A stretch of 6,663 bases of DNA from Bacteroidota bacterium (GCA_023447335.1 JAEXOD010000166.1:1-6663); one strand, 5' to 3'. Positions 1 to 6,663 are shown, counted from the first letter of the stretch. Notes: a model not told the origin generated them from the letters alone. Numbers and translations are program-made.

Positions 1-1477
1 GTCCAATAGGTAAATAAGAAGAACGATATAAATTATAATAAGTTAAATCGTATTCTCCGTCATCAGGGTCAGGAATGTTTTCGGTTTCGGTTCCCCATTC
101 TATCACATTTGCAACTAACTGACTTTCTCTAAAATAATCTACTTTAAATTCCGGAGCAACCGGCGGATCGGGATGATTAAAGTTATTATCAAAAGTTACT
201 TTAGACTTTACTGCCGTTGCATCAAAAATTGAATAACCGGCAGATATACTTGCAATTTTATTTTCTAATGCATATTTGTAATCGGCTCCGTCAACCATTT
301 CGCTATAAACAATTACAATCGAATCACCCGGAGCAATAGTCCAAGGACCTACAGACATTAACGACCACATGCGGCTTCTACGCATAAATGTTAAATCGCC
401 CGGATTGTTAATAAAATTGTTTGCTTGTGATACATTTTGCAAAACTCCGTATCTTGCTTCAGCAGTACCTCTTCCGGTCATAGGACCAATTAAATCTTGC
501 AAATTATCACCTGCAGACCAACCGTAACCGTTTACAAAAGTTGCTTGCCCGTTATTATTTGGTGAACTATACAATAATCTGAACCCGACAAATCCTGGAG
601 CCAACCATTCTCCTGTAGGCTTACCGTCAACTATCTGACCTTGTGTTGCGGAAAATCCGTATTCACCGTCATTTTCCGGAGTATCTAAAAAGTCACCTGC
701 TCGTCCCCAAATCATTTTTTTTGACGGATCGTAAAATAACCAAGTATTTCGGGCACCGGCACTATAAGTTGGGAAAAGTACAGACCAAGAACGAGAATTT
801 GCATGCATACCGTAGTTTAACATTCCGTAAAAATCATATAAAGTATCTACAACTTTACGCTGCGGAAAATTTGCATGAATTTCGTTGCTGATATTTTTAA
901 ATACATACTTGTGTATAATATAATTTTCTTCTCTTTTATTTCCGTTCCATTGATGAGAAGTTCTTGTAACTCTTAAAGGCAATTGGCTTTCAACATCATA
1001 TTGACTTTGATATTGCGGATTGTATTCCCAAACGGTTTCAATTATTTCATCGCCACCGTTTTTTATATTTACCATTCCGTGGTTAATAGTTTTTTTATGC
1101 TTTTTAACTATATATTTTGAAGAGACCTCCACCCCGATTGTTCCGGCATAAATAGACCAGTCTTCTACAGCAAGAACACTATCTGCTGTTTTTTTACAAC
1201 CGATCCAAAAACCTCCGGCAACTAAATACGAAGGGGCACCGCCTAAATCTTCTTTTATCCAACTTGCATCAAATCCGGGCCAATCTAAACCAATTCCCAA
1301 TCTACGCCAATTGTTATATGTACTAGGTCCAACTTTTCCCAAATAAACGCTTTGCCATAGCTGTCCCCTGTTAAAAACTAACAAAGGGGATTCTATATCT
1401 TGTTGTGCATTTATTTTAGACTCAAATACAAAAACTGATGCTAATACTAATAATATTATTAACTTTTTTGCTTTCAT
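1..1477 (-). CDS. Large secreted protein with Fn3-like module, 3' end beyond left edge
   Basis: I translated this frame by hand from the ATG at 1477-1475. It stays open for 492 codons to the left edge with no stop, so the C-terminus is missing. Residues 1-25 form a clear signal peptide: MKAKK, a hydrophobic core LIILLVLASVFVF, then a likely cleavage after INA before QQ. Residues about 26-436 are rich in Trp, Gly, Tyr and Asn, look beta-rich, and match no family I can name; short landmarks are GGFWIG (88-93), SHQWNG (174-179) and APGDSIVIVYSEMVDGA (382-398). From about 437 a fibronectin-III-like module begins (PDPPVAPEF, then VIEWGTETE, then YYNLYRSSYLPIG). Proteins of this style in Ignavibacteria and relatives are often long and may end in a type IX secretion sorting domain; that end is not visible here. 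The gene starts 26 bases after the receptor gene, so co-transcription is likely. No other in-frame ATG, GTG or TTG lies between the receptor stop and this start. Function is unknown; a surface or secreted partner of the receptor is inference. Confidence 0.9.
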   Translation of the reverse strand, partial: MKAKKLIILLVLASVFVFESKINAQQDIESPLLVFNRGQLWQSVYLGKVGPSTYNNWRRLGIGLDWPGFDASWIKEDLGGAPSYLVAGGFWIGCKKTADSVLAVEDWSIYAGTIGVEVSSKYIVKKHKKTINHGMVNIKNGGDEIIETVWEYNPQYQSQYDVESQLPLRVTRTSHQWNGNKREENYIIHKYVFKNISNEIHANFPQRKVVDTLYDFYGMLNYGMHANSRSWSVLFPTYSAGARNTWLFYDPSKKMIWGRAGDFLDTPENDGEYGFSATQGQIVDGKPTGEWLAPGFVGFRLLYSSPNNNGQATFVNGYGWSAGDNLQDLIGPMTGRGTAEARYGVLQNVSQANNFINNPGDLTFMRRSRMWSLMSVGPWTIAPGDSIVIVYSEMVDGADYKYALENKIASISAGYSIFDATAVKSKVTFDNNFNHPDPPVAPEFKVDYFRESQLVANVIEWGTETENIPDPDDGEYDLTYYNLYRSSYLPIG

Positions 1478-1488
1478 AAACTTTTCAT
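1474..1488 (-). other. Four-codon mini-ORF (MKSL) overlapping the start of the secreted-protein gene
   Basis: On the minus strand ATG at 1488-1486 is followed by AAA AGT TTA and TGA. The TGA at 1476-1474 shares ATGA with the start codon at 1477-1475. An AAGGA sequence lies 3 bases before this mini-ORF ATG and 14 bases before the main ATG, so neither spacing is ideal. It could couple translation of the secreted protein to ribosomes leaving the receptor gene, or it may be a chance result of A-rich sequence. I think chance is at least as likely. Confidence 0.25.
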
Positions 1489-1491
1489 TTT

Positions 1492-1496
1492 TCCTT
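1492..1496 (-). promoter_or_regulatory. Possible Shine-Dalgarno AAGGA in the receptor/secreted-protein gap
   Basis: The minus strand reads AAAAAAAGGAAAAATG between the receptor stop and the next gene. AAGGA is the only purine-rich Shine-Dalgarno-like sequence close upstream of a start in the window; the receptor and PAP2 starts have none I can recognise. Its distance to the annotated ATG at 1477 is 14 bases, which is longer than usual. Confidence 0.35.
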
Positions 1497-1503
1497 TTTT
1501 TAA

Positions 1504-4500
1504 TTAAAAGCCTATACCGACAGTAAATATAAACTGTGTCGGAGTATTCTTATAAGTTCTAAACGGATATAACAAATAACTTCTTTTATTAGGATTATCT
1601 ACAGGATTATCCATAGTAACACCGTTTTCTACCCAAGCAATTTTATCTTGTTGGTCAGATTGGCTATCCATAGGCGTTAACCACTTATTGTTGAATAAGT
1701 TCATAACACGTAATCCGATTATCAGTTTTACGCCCGAGTAGTATATTTCTTTATTAAAATTAAAATCAAAGTTCGATTCAAGAGGATATCTTCTATTATA
1801 ACTTACATCTTTTAGATCAAAATCAGTAACGTAAGTAAAAGGTAAACCGCTTTGTACAGTATAAGATAACCCAAATACCGAATTTTCGAATGGTCTAATT
1901 CCGAAAATTTCAAATCCTTCTCCCTCTTTTAATATATATTGTAATAATCCTCTAAAACTATGAGTTCTATCATAAGGGGATAAAAATTCGCCGGTTGTAC
2001 TTCTTAAAGCAAAATTGCGGGAATTATCCGGATATAACACTGCATAACCGTATCTTCCTTCTGTTGTTTGCGATAAGTTGTAGCTCAACCTATATGACCA
2101 GTTACCGACACTAATTTTTTCAAATGTTGCTTCAATACCAATGGTTGAACCAAATCTATTATTTTCAAAGGACTGATATAGATATAACGGCTCGTTATTA
2201 TTGTTAAATGCTGCAAAATACCTTAAATCACCGGTTAAAGCTGCAACGTCTTGAGTTCCTATTTGTGAAACTCTATCATTATAATAAATAGCTACATCTA
2301 TTCTGTGGTTTTCGTCAATTACTTGCTGAATACCAAATTCGTAATTAATAGTCTTCTTTGGTTCAAGATCTGGATTTCCTAATGCACTCCAGCCTCTATA
2401 AGTTTTAGTAGTTAAAGCTTGAGTAAAAATAGGCATTGATGCAAAATGTCCGTACTGAATTCTAAATGCGGTATTTTCTCCTATCGGAAAAGAAACGCCT
2501 ACGCGAGGTAAAACAGTAACTTGCGTTTTTGAAGAAACAGTACTCGGATCTCCGAAAACTCCCGGTCTTTCCGTTCCGGGATAAAACGGATTAAATCTAT
2601 CTATCGGCTTGTTAGATTGAAAATTGTATGCTTCAACTCTAACCCCAAGATTAGCAACCATTCCGGCATATTCCATTTTATCTTGCAAATAAACGGCAAC
2701 ATTATAAGGATAAGCTTTATAATATTCGGCTACTCCGTAGTGGGCAACATAACTGTTTGTTCTAAAACTATATGCTACACCGTTATTAAAAATATCCCAA
2801 TAATAAAATCTAAGTCCGGCTTTTAGTAAATTAGTTTTCAATACTTGGTTTGTATAATCTACTGTTAAACTCCAGTTTTCAGCCCTATAATCTTGGTAAA
2901 AGTTTGTACTTGCCGCATCAAGACGTAAAAAATAATCATGATCCCACCAAATACCGCTTTTTAATATTGTACCGCGCGGATCTGCCAAACTATCTAATCT
3001 ATCAACCGAACTGTTAAATCCGGGTATATAAATATATGGAAGTTCGTAAGTTTCTGTTTGATGGGCTAAATTTGTTTCAAAAAATGAATTTGTGTTAATA
3101 GTATAAACCCAATTTAAACTTTGAGCTACAGTTTGTTCGGTTCTAATCGGATCTTGGTAAACTGCATATTTACCGGATTCACTTGTATTGGTTAAACCGC
3201 TCCATCTAATATCAGAAGAACCGCTAAATAAACCGCCCTTATATTTTTGAAAACTTCCCATAAATCTAAATTTATGTTCAGGTACCGGTTTGTATGTTAA
3301 GTTCAAAATATAATTTTGATAAACTTGATCCTTTTCGCTGGTAGGTAATCTTGTCGGATTTTTTCTATATTCACCCGAAAAATAGAATTTTAATAATTCG
3401 GCATTAGTTCCTAAAGGTCCGCCAAACCCAACCATATAACGGGAATAAGTATGATCTCTGTAATCATAAACTCCTAACGGATTATCTTCATTTGGTGTAT
3501 GATTTTGTAACCAAGTATTATAAGCCCAAGCAATTTCGTCACGCACGCGTTGGCTATCTGCAGCCGAAGCATTGTTTTGAACATACATCCTATTATATAG
3601 ATAAGGACTTATATCTTTTATTACATTTTTTTGATTAGCATACCAATTGTTTAAATTACCCCATTTTTTCCATTCAAAATTATTTTGAGAATAGACATAA
3701 TCACCAAAATGATACAATCCTACCGGACGGTATTCCATTCTGGCTTCACCTGTTATCTTACTATTCCCTTCTTTTAATACAACTTTTACAACGCCGGCTT
3801 GAGCATTACCATATTCGGCTGAAAAACCGCCGCTAATAAGCTGAATTTGTTGAACGCCAAGCGGGTTAACATCAAATTTCCAACTATTATTTGCTTTGTC
3901 TGCTCCGCCGTAACCGGGAATACTTGTATTTGTAGTCTGTTGGTCAACTCCGTTAATTTGAAATTTAACTTCGTATGTTCCGCTACCTCTTACACTATAG
4001 TCTCCTTTTTCGTTCTTTTGAAACGATGCAGTTAAGTCTAAAGCTCCGCGTAAACCTTCAATCGGTGCACTTTTTAGTTGAATATCATCAATAGTAGTTG
4101 CACTTGAAGTTTGATCTTTTACAATTTTGGGTTTTTCGGCAACAATTACTACTTGATCCATTTGCACCGATTCATCTTTTAGCTTAAAGTTCACCTCGGT
4201 TGTACGGTCAATAAAAACTTGAACACCACTATAAACAAGTTTTCCGTAACCGACCATACTTGCCGCAACCGAATACGTACCCGGTAATACGTTCAAAATA
4301 ACATATTTACCTTCAAAATCTGTTGTAGCGCCAATTGTTGAACCCACAATAAAAACGTTAACTCCTACTAACGGTTCTTTTGTGTTAAAATCTGTAACAA
4401 CACCGGAAATTTTACCTCTTTGACCAAATAGAAGTTGTGTGTTAAATAAAAATAATGCAAGGATACCAAGATATAAATATCTCTTTTTTAAAGTTTTTGT

Positions 4501-4506
4501 CTGCAT
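1504..4506 (-). CDS. TonB-dependent outer-membrane receptor with carboxypeptidase-regulatory-like N-terminal domain
   Basis: This is a 1000-residue outer-membrane transporter that would take up a ligand using TonB-ExbB-ExbD energy. Residues 1-29 are a signal peptide (KKR, then LYLGILALFLFNTQLLFGQ). Residues about 31-112 are a carboxypeptidase-D-regulatory-like beta-sandwich (GKISGVVTDFNTKEPLVGVN, TDFEGKYVILNVLPGTYSV, VGYGKL). A DQVVIVAE segment at 117-124 sits where a TonB-box-like linker is expected. The plug covers about 126-247, with SVRGSG (171-176), FQINGVD (182-188) and IQLISGGFSAEYGNAQAGVV (221-240). The rest is a barrel with alternating aromatic strands, NLFNNKW at 936-942 and a terminal Phe, as expected for BAM-dependent outer-membrane proteins. 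The length suits FCB receptors. ATG at 4506 is chosen because the signal peptide begins there; no Shine-Dalgarno precedes it. No SusD-like gene is adjacent, and the next gene encodes a secreted protein. The ligand is unknown. Confidence 0.96.
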   Translation of the reverse strand: MQTKTLKKRYLYLGILALFLFNTQLLFGQRGKISGVVTDFNTKEPLVGVNVFIVGSTIGATTDFEGKYVILNVLPGTYSVAASMVGYGKLVYSGVQVFIDRTTEVNFKLKDESVQMDQVVIVAEKPKIVKDQTSSATTIDDIQLKSAPIEGLRGALDLTASFQKNEKGDYSVRGSGTYEVKFQINGVDQQTTNTSIPGYGGADKANNSWKFDVNPLGVQQIQLISGGFSAEYGNAQAGVVKVVLKEGNSKITGEARMEYRPVGLYHFGDYVYSQNNFEWKKWGNLNNWYANQKNVIKDISPYLYNRMYVQNNASAADSQRVRDEIAWAYNTWLQNHTPNEDNPLGVYDYRDHTYSRYMVGFGGPLGTNAELLKFYFSGEYRKNPTRLPTSEKDQVYQNYILNLTYKPVPEHKFRFMGSFQKYKGGLFSGSSDIRWSGLTNTSESGKYAVYQDPIRTEQTVAQSLNWVYTINTNSFFETNLAHQTETYELPYIYIPGFNSSVDRLDSLADPRGTILKSGIWWDHDYFLRLDAASTNFYQDYRAENWSLTVDYTNQVLKTNLLKAGLRFYYWDIFNNGVAYSFRTNSYVAHYGVAEYYKAYPYNVAVYLQDKMEYAGMVANLGVRVEAYNFQSNKPIDRFNPFYPGTERPGVFGDPSTVSSKTQVTVLPRVGVSFPIGENTAFRIQYGHFASMPIFTQALTTKTYRGWSALGNPDLEPKKTINYEFGIQQVIDENHRIDVAIYYNDRVSQIGTQDVAALTGDLRYFAAFNNNNEPLYLYQSFENNRFGSTIGIEATFEKISVGNWSYRLSYNLSQTTEGRYGYAVLYPDNSRNFALRSTTGEFLSPYDRTHSFRGLLQYILKEGEGFEIFGIRPFENSVFGLSYTVQSGLPFTYVTDFDLKDVSYNRRYPLESNFDFNFNKEIYYSGVKLIIGLRVMNLFNNKWLTPMDSQSDQQDKIAWVENGVTMDNPVDNPNKRSYLLYPFRTYKNTPTQFIFTVGIGF

Positions 4507-4558
4507 ATTATTATATAGTATAGTTTTTAATCGATAAGCTTTTAAATTTTAATTTGCT

Positions 4559-4564
4559 ATTATA
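4559..4564 (-). promoter_or_regulatory. Candidate -10 hexamer TATAAT upstream of the receptor gene
   Basis: The minus strand carries an exact TATAAT about 52 bases before the receptor ATG. No good TTGACA-like sequence sits 16-18 bases upstream: TTGATT is 13 bases away and TTGTAT is 22 bases away. The Bacteroidota-type TAnnTTTG element is also absent nearby. In sequence this AT-rich the hexamer can arise by chance, so it is only the best positional candidate. Confidence 0.25.
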
Positions 4565-4570
4565 ATTTAC

Positions 4571-4588
4571 ATCTATAAATCAATAGAT
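4571..4588. repeat. Inverted repeat ATCTAT-N6-ATAGAT upstream of the receptor promoter candidate
   Basis: ATCTAT at 4571-4576 and ATAGAT at 4583-4588 are perfect complements separated by six bases. The dyad lies just upstream of the TATAAT-like hexamer and about 65 bases before the receptor start. That position would suit an operator for a receptor regulator. The arms are short and AT-rich, so it may be chance. Confidence 0.3.
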
Positions 4589-4599
4589 ACAAGATGGGC

Positions 4600-4635
4600 T
4601 TATTTATTTTGTTTATTTTATTGGATTTTTTTTAA
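4600..4635 (-). other. A-rich low-complexity tract upstream of the receptor promoter candidate
   Basis: Read on the minus strand this is an A-rich run with irregular AAATAAAT-like units and one stretch of eight A bases near 4626-4633. It could act like an UP element or bent DNA upstream of the receptor promoter. It could equally be ordinary AT-rich spacer. Confidence 0.3.
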
Positions 4636-4712
4636 GTATAACTTTAATTTACCTTATTTAACTTATGGTTTTTTCAATCGAATTAAAAATAACCGAAATG
4701 TAAAACAGTACC

Positions 4713-4728
4713 AAACCCTTTAAGGTTT
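4713..4728. repeat. Short inverted repeat AAACC-N6-GGTTT in the intergenic region
   Basis: AAACC at 4713-4717 pairs with GGTTT at 4724-4728 around a CTTTAA centre. This is the most GC-containing hairpin in the spacer, but its stem is only five base pairs and no U-run follows closely on either strand. It is not convincing as a terminator; it may be part of an intergenic repeat or chance. Confidence 0.25.
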
Positions 4729-4807
4729 ATGTTATTTTCAAATATGGATTTTATAAAAATAGATTCTTGGAAACCTAAAAATATTTTTGCTTAACATATA
4801 AATTGAA

Positions 4808-4834
4808 ATTTAATTACCACGAAATAATTTAAAT
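4808..4834 (-). terminator. Weak AT-rich hairpin after the PAP2 gene, possible transcript end
   Basis: Arms ATTTAATTA (4808-4816) and TAATTTAAAT (4825-4834) pair over nine positions with one bulged base, around an eight-base loop. The hairpin begins 5 bases after the PAP2 stop, where the CotH-PAP2 transcript would be expected to end. The stem contains only A-T pairs and no real U-run follows, so it is a poor intrinsic terminator. A 12-base palindrome of five A, TA and five T at 4777-4788 further downstream is a weaker alternative. Confidence 0.25.
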
Positions 4835-4839
4835 ATAAC

Positions 4840-5676
4840 TCACAATCCTACTCTATATGAAAAATAAACGGAGTTAGTATAGCTATTTACGCTTAAATTA
4901 ACCGCGTCAAAGTTTTTATTATAAGCAGTATAAACCAAATATGAAACAGCGGTACCAATTGCGGCACCCGTTAATACGTCACTAAGGTAATGTTTTTTAT
5001 CATTAATTCTGCTATAACCAACATAGGCTGCCCAGCCATATAATGCGGAAAATGTAGTGGCTTTAAATGTTGTTCTTAATACTTTATTATGACGTGTAAC
5101 TTCCCATTTATTATAAAAATCGTTTAATTCCAAATATAGATAAGTTGAAGATGCAAATGCAGTTGAAGTGTGTCCGCTGAAAAAACTACGGCTATCGCTT
5201 CCGTCAGGTCTGGTTCTTTTAATCGTATTTTTAACAACTTCGGTAATAGTATATGTGTAAAGCAAAGCTTTTTCGTATAAAAATACTTGGCGAAAAGCTT
5301 TTGGCGAAATATCTGCATCAAAAAACATATCGGCAGCAGCAAGTAAACCCATTCTTCCGTAAAAAATGTAATTCGGAATTATATCTTTGTCCATGCTGCC
5401 CAAAGTTTTGTTATTACTTGACCCATAATTTATTGATATGCTTTTGTCTATATAAGAAGGTCCAACTCTTAACGAGTTTCTAACTCCGCTATAATATATA
5501 TCGTTTCTCATTAAATAAGCCGCAAACATTGGGATATCCGTATAACTCAATGATTGAGTAAATCCCATGTAAATTTTATTCGGCGTATTTAAATCATAAC
5601 GGGTTTTAAATGATTGCCCGTAAATATTTACCGAAAACATAATTAAAAGCACAATCGGCATTACATTAAAAAACAT
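4840..5676 (-). CDS. PAP2 (type 2 phosphatidic acid phosphatase) family protein, exported
   Basis: This 278-residue protein has the three PAP2/haloperoxidase active-site signatures: K149-x6-R156-P157 (KNTIKRTRP), FSGH at 166-169 with His169, and S222-R223-x5-H229-x3-D233 (SRINDKKHYLSD). The family removes phosphate from lipids such as undecaprenyl diphosphate, phosphatidic acid or lipid A, or from soluble esters, through a phospho-histidine intermediate; the substrate here cannot be told. Residues 1-20 form a signal peptide or membrane anchor (VMPIVLLIMFSVNIYG before Q21), placing the active site outside the cytoplasm. Several moderately hydrophobic stretches surround the motifs, notably 202-221 and 231-252. 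The usual PSGH Pro is Phe here. The C-terminus SVYFSYRVGL looks like a beta-strand. ATG at 5676 lies two bases after the stop of the CotH-like gene, so translation is probably coupled; Met6 is an alternative start that also keeps the signal peptide. Confidence 0.9.
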   Translation of the reverse strand: MFFNVMPIVLLIMFSVNIYGQSFKTRYDLNTPNKIYMGFTQSLSYTDIPMFAAYLMRNDIYYSGVRNSLRVGPSYIDKSISINYGSSNNKTLGSMDKDIIPNYIFYGRMGLLAAADMFFDADISPKAFRQVFLYEKALLYTYTITEVVKNTIKRTRPDGSDSRSFFSGHTSTAFASSTYLYLELNDFYNKWEVTRHNKVLRTTFKATTFSALYGWAAYVGYSRINDKKHYLSDVLTGAAIGTAVSYLVYTAYNKNFDAVNLSVNSYTNSVYFSYRVGL

Positions 5677-5678
5677 AT

Positions 5679-6663
5679 TTAATTTTCTAATTCAATTTGG
5701 TTTAATAAAAAATTTCTTCGTTGTGATATATATTGTTTTAACTTATTAATCTCATCGTTAAAATTATATCCGTTTTTACCTAAATAAGGATCATTTTCAT
5801 ATGCATCTTTTATACCCCTTGCATATGTATCAATTATATAAAACACTTCGCTTTCGGTAAAAATATTTATTAATATATCCTTAATTGTCTCTAAATATAA
5901 TTTCTTTGTTAGCGGATAACTTTTTAATTTTTTAATTATCTCGTTTTCACCGTATAAACCTACATTCCCGATAAAACATTTATCAAAATCCCATGGAATT
6001 ACTGTAAACGGAGAATTTGGTTCTGCCTTATATAAGAAAAAATTATTTGTAAAAGCATCCTGATTATTTAATATAACCGTCATTGCATGATACTTAATAT
6101 AATTTTTAACATCAAGATATTTATTTAGACCCAAATAGCTGTTTGTTAAATCAGCGGTATCAATCGCATTAATCATATATTTTAGAGAATTGAAATTGTT
6201 ATCGTCCGGTATTTTCTTTTCGATATTATATTCCGGTATATATGATGAGGCAAAAGTAAACTTAGTTTCAAATCCTATTTTGTATAATTCATTTACAGAC
6301 ATAACTCTATCAACAAAAAATTGTTCTTCCACTCTTTCGGTAATGGGATATAACCCTTTATCTTTTCCGTTAAACTTAACAAATGTATAATAGCTCCTAA
6401 ATATTGGAAATCCTAACCTAGAGTACATTTGGCTTGCGATTATAGAACTTAAACCGGTTTTATCATAAATTTGCGAACCTAGATTAAATTCATTTAATTG
6501 CCTTATAGATTCACCAGATTCTAATTTGATTTTATAACCCCATTTTTCATGATAACGCGACCCTGCACCTGCGGCTGATATTTTACCGTTATAAACTTTA
6601 TTAAAATAGATAATACGGCACGGGACGGAAAAATCAGTAAGTTTGTTTTCTAACAAATTGACA
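5679..6663 (-). CDS. CotH-kinase-like protein, 5' end beyond right edge
   Basis: The frame is open to the right edge (codons GTC AAT before a TTG at 6656), so the start is probably outside the window and the TTG need not be used. Numbering from that TTG, 325 residues are visible. The family signatures are in order: a basic segment before KWGYKIKL (38-45), the EFNLGSQIYDKTGLSSIIAS block (56-75), LGFPIFRS (81-88), FVKFNGKDKGLYPITERVEE (92-111), NNQDAFTNNFFLYK (197-210) and VIPWDFDK (219-226), then a helical tail with YISQRRNFLLNQ (309-320). CotH proteins are atypical secreted protein kinases; Bacillus subtilis CotH phosphorylates spore-coat proteins. Here the NQD and WDFD motifs that correspond to the nucleotide/metal site are both present, so activity is plausible. 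Outside spore formers, substrates are mostly unknown. The stop is two bases before the PAP2 start, so the genes are likely one operon. Any signal peptide is missing with the N-terminus. Confidence 0.88.
   Translation of the reverse strand, partial: VNLLENKLTDFSVPCRIIYFNKVYNGKISAAGAGSRYHEKWGYKIKLESGESIRQLNEFNLGSQIYDKTGLSSIIASQMYSRLGFPIFRSYYTFVKFNGKDKGLYPITERVEEQFFVDRVMSVNELYKIGFETKFTFASSYIPEYNIEKKIPDDNNFNSLKYMINAIDTADLTNSYLGLNKYLDVKNYIKYHAMTVILNNQDAFTNNFFLYKAEPNSPFTVIPWDFDKCFIGNVGLYGENEIIKKLKSYPLTKKLYLETIKDILINIFTESEVFYIIDTYARGIKDAYENDPYLGKNGYNFNDEINKLKQYISQRRNFLLNQIELEN

Larger units (their letters stand above)
4507..4839. other. 333-base AT-rich intergenic region, no credible gene
   Basis: This spacer separates the PAP2 stop from the receptor start, with both flanking genes on the minus strand, so it should contain the end of one transcript and the promoter of the next. 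It is visibly more AT-rich than the flanking genes. I see only short AT hairpins, A-tracts and a TATAAT-like hexamer, listed separately. The longest open frame I noticed is a 19-codon minus-strand ORF starting at 4796 with no ribosome binding site, which I do not call a gene. No tRNA-like or riboswitch-like architecture was recognised. Confidence 0.8.

Noticed and set aside
643..891. Plus-strand open frame of 82 codons
   Set aside because: It lies wholly inside the minus-strand secreted-protein gene, which has a signal peptide and an uninterrupted frame; the plus-strand product is basic with no recognisable features.
2617..2826. Plus-strand open frame of 69 codons within the receptor gene
   Set aside because: It is antisense to the barrel-coding part of a clear TonB-dependent receptor and shows no motif or upstream signal. 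The same applies to the 62-codon plus-strand frame at 3847-4035.
4733..4742. CATATTTG on the minus strand, seven of eight matches to the Bacteroidota -7 element TAnnTTTG
   Set aside because: No TTG lies at the expected -33 position and it would leave an untranslated leader of about 230 bases before the receptor.
4740..4796. 19-codon minus-strand ORF in the spacer starting MLSKNIFRF
   Set aside because: It has no ribosome binding site, and ORFs of this length are expected by chance.
5124..5483. Overlapping open frames on both strands inside the PAP2 gene (5124-5342 minus, 5253-5483 plus)
   Set aside because: Both are shadows of the PAP2 frame, which carries all three catalytic motifs across this stretch.
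6190..6390. Plus-strand open frame of 66 codons
   Set aside because: It is antisense to the conserved core of the CotH-like gene and has no support of its own.
6654..6656. TTG as the true start of the CotH-like protein
   Set aside because: The frame stays open through the right edge, and CotH-family proteins normally have an export signal and more N-terminal sequence before the KWGYKIKL block, so a start outside the window is more likely.

Overview
This is an AT-rich window (roughly one third G+C by eye) in which every convincing gene lies on the minus strand. The order of transcription runs from the right edge to the left. The organism is most likely a Gram-negative member of the FCB group (Bacteroidota, Ignavibacteriota and relatives). 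The evidence is a 1000-residue TonB-dependent receptor with an N-terminal carboxypeptidase-regulatory-like domain, signal peptides ending in A-Q or G-Q, nearly absent Shine-Dalgarno sequences, and a large secreted protein with an Fn3-like module. The receptor plug and barrel wording (for example SAEYGNAQAGVV and NLFNNKW) and the style of the secreted protein remind me most of Ignavibacteria. That placement comes from memory of the families, not from a search.

Right part (4840-6663): the 3' portion of a CotH-kinase-like gene enters from the right edge. After only two bases it is followed by a PAP2-type phosphatase with a signal peptide. The two are almost certainly co-transcribed and form a possible extracytoplasmic kinase/phosphatase pair.

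Middle (4507-4839): a 333-base, very AT-rich spacer without a credible gene. It should hold the end of the CotH-PAP2 transcript and the promoter of the next unit. Only weak hairpins, an A-tract and a TATAAT-like hexamer can be pointed to.

Left part (1-4506): the TonB-dependent receptor gene is followed after 26 bases by a gene for a large exported protein that runs off the left edge. Its 492 visible residues comprise a signal peptide, a long unrecognised beta-rich, Trp/Gly-rich region and the start of a fibronectin-III-like module. The pair looks like an outer-membrane transport or surface unit. No SusD-like lipoprotein lies in the window, and the ligand cannot be read from the sequence. A four-codon mini-ORF overlaps the start codon of the secreted protein by ATGA.

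No tRNA, rRNA, CRISPR array, insertion sequence or integration site was seen. The window is mostly ordinary FCB cell-envelope gene content. The two points most worth following are the CotH-PAP2 pair and the unidentified secreted partner of the receptor.
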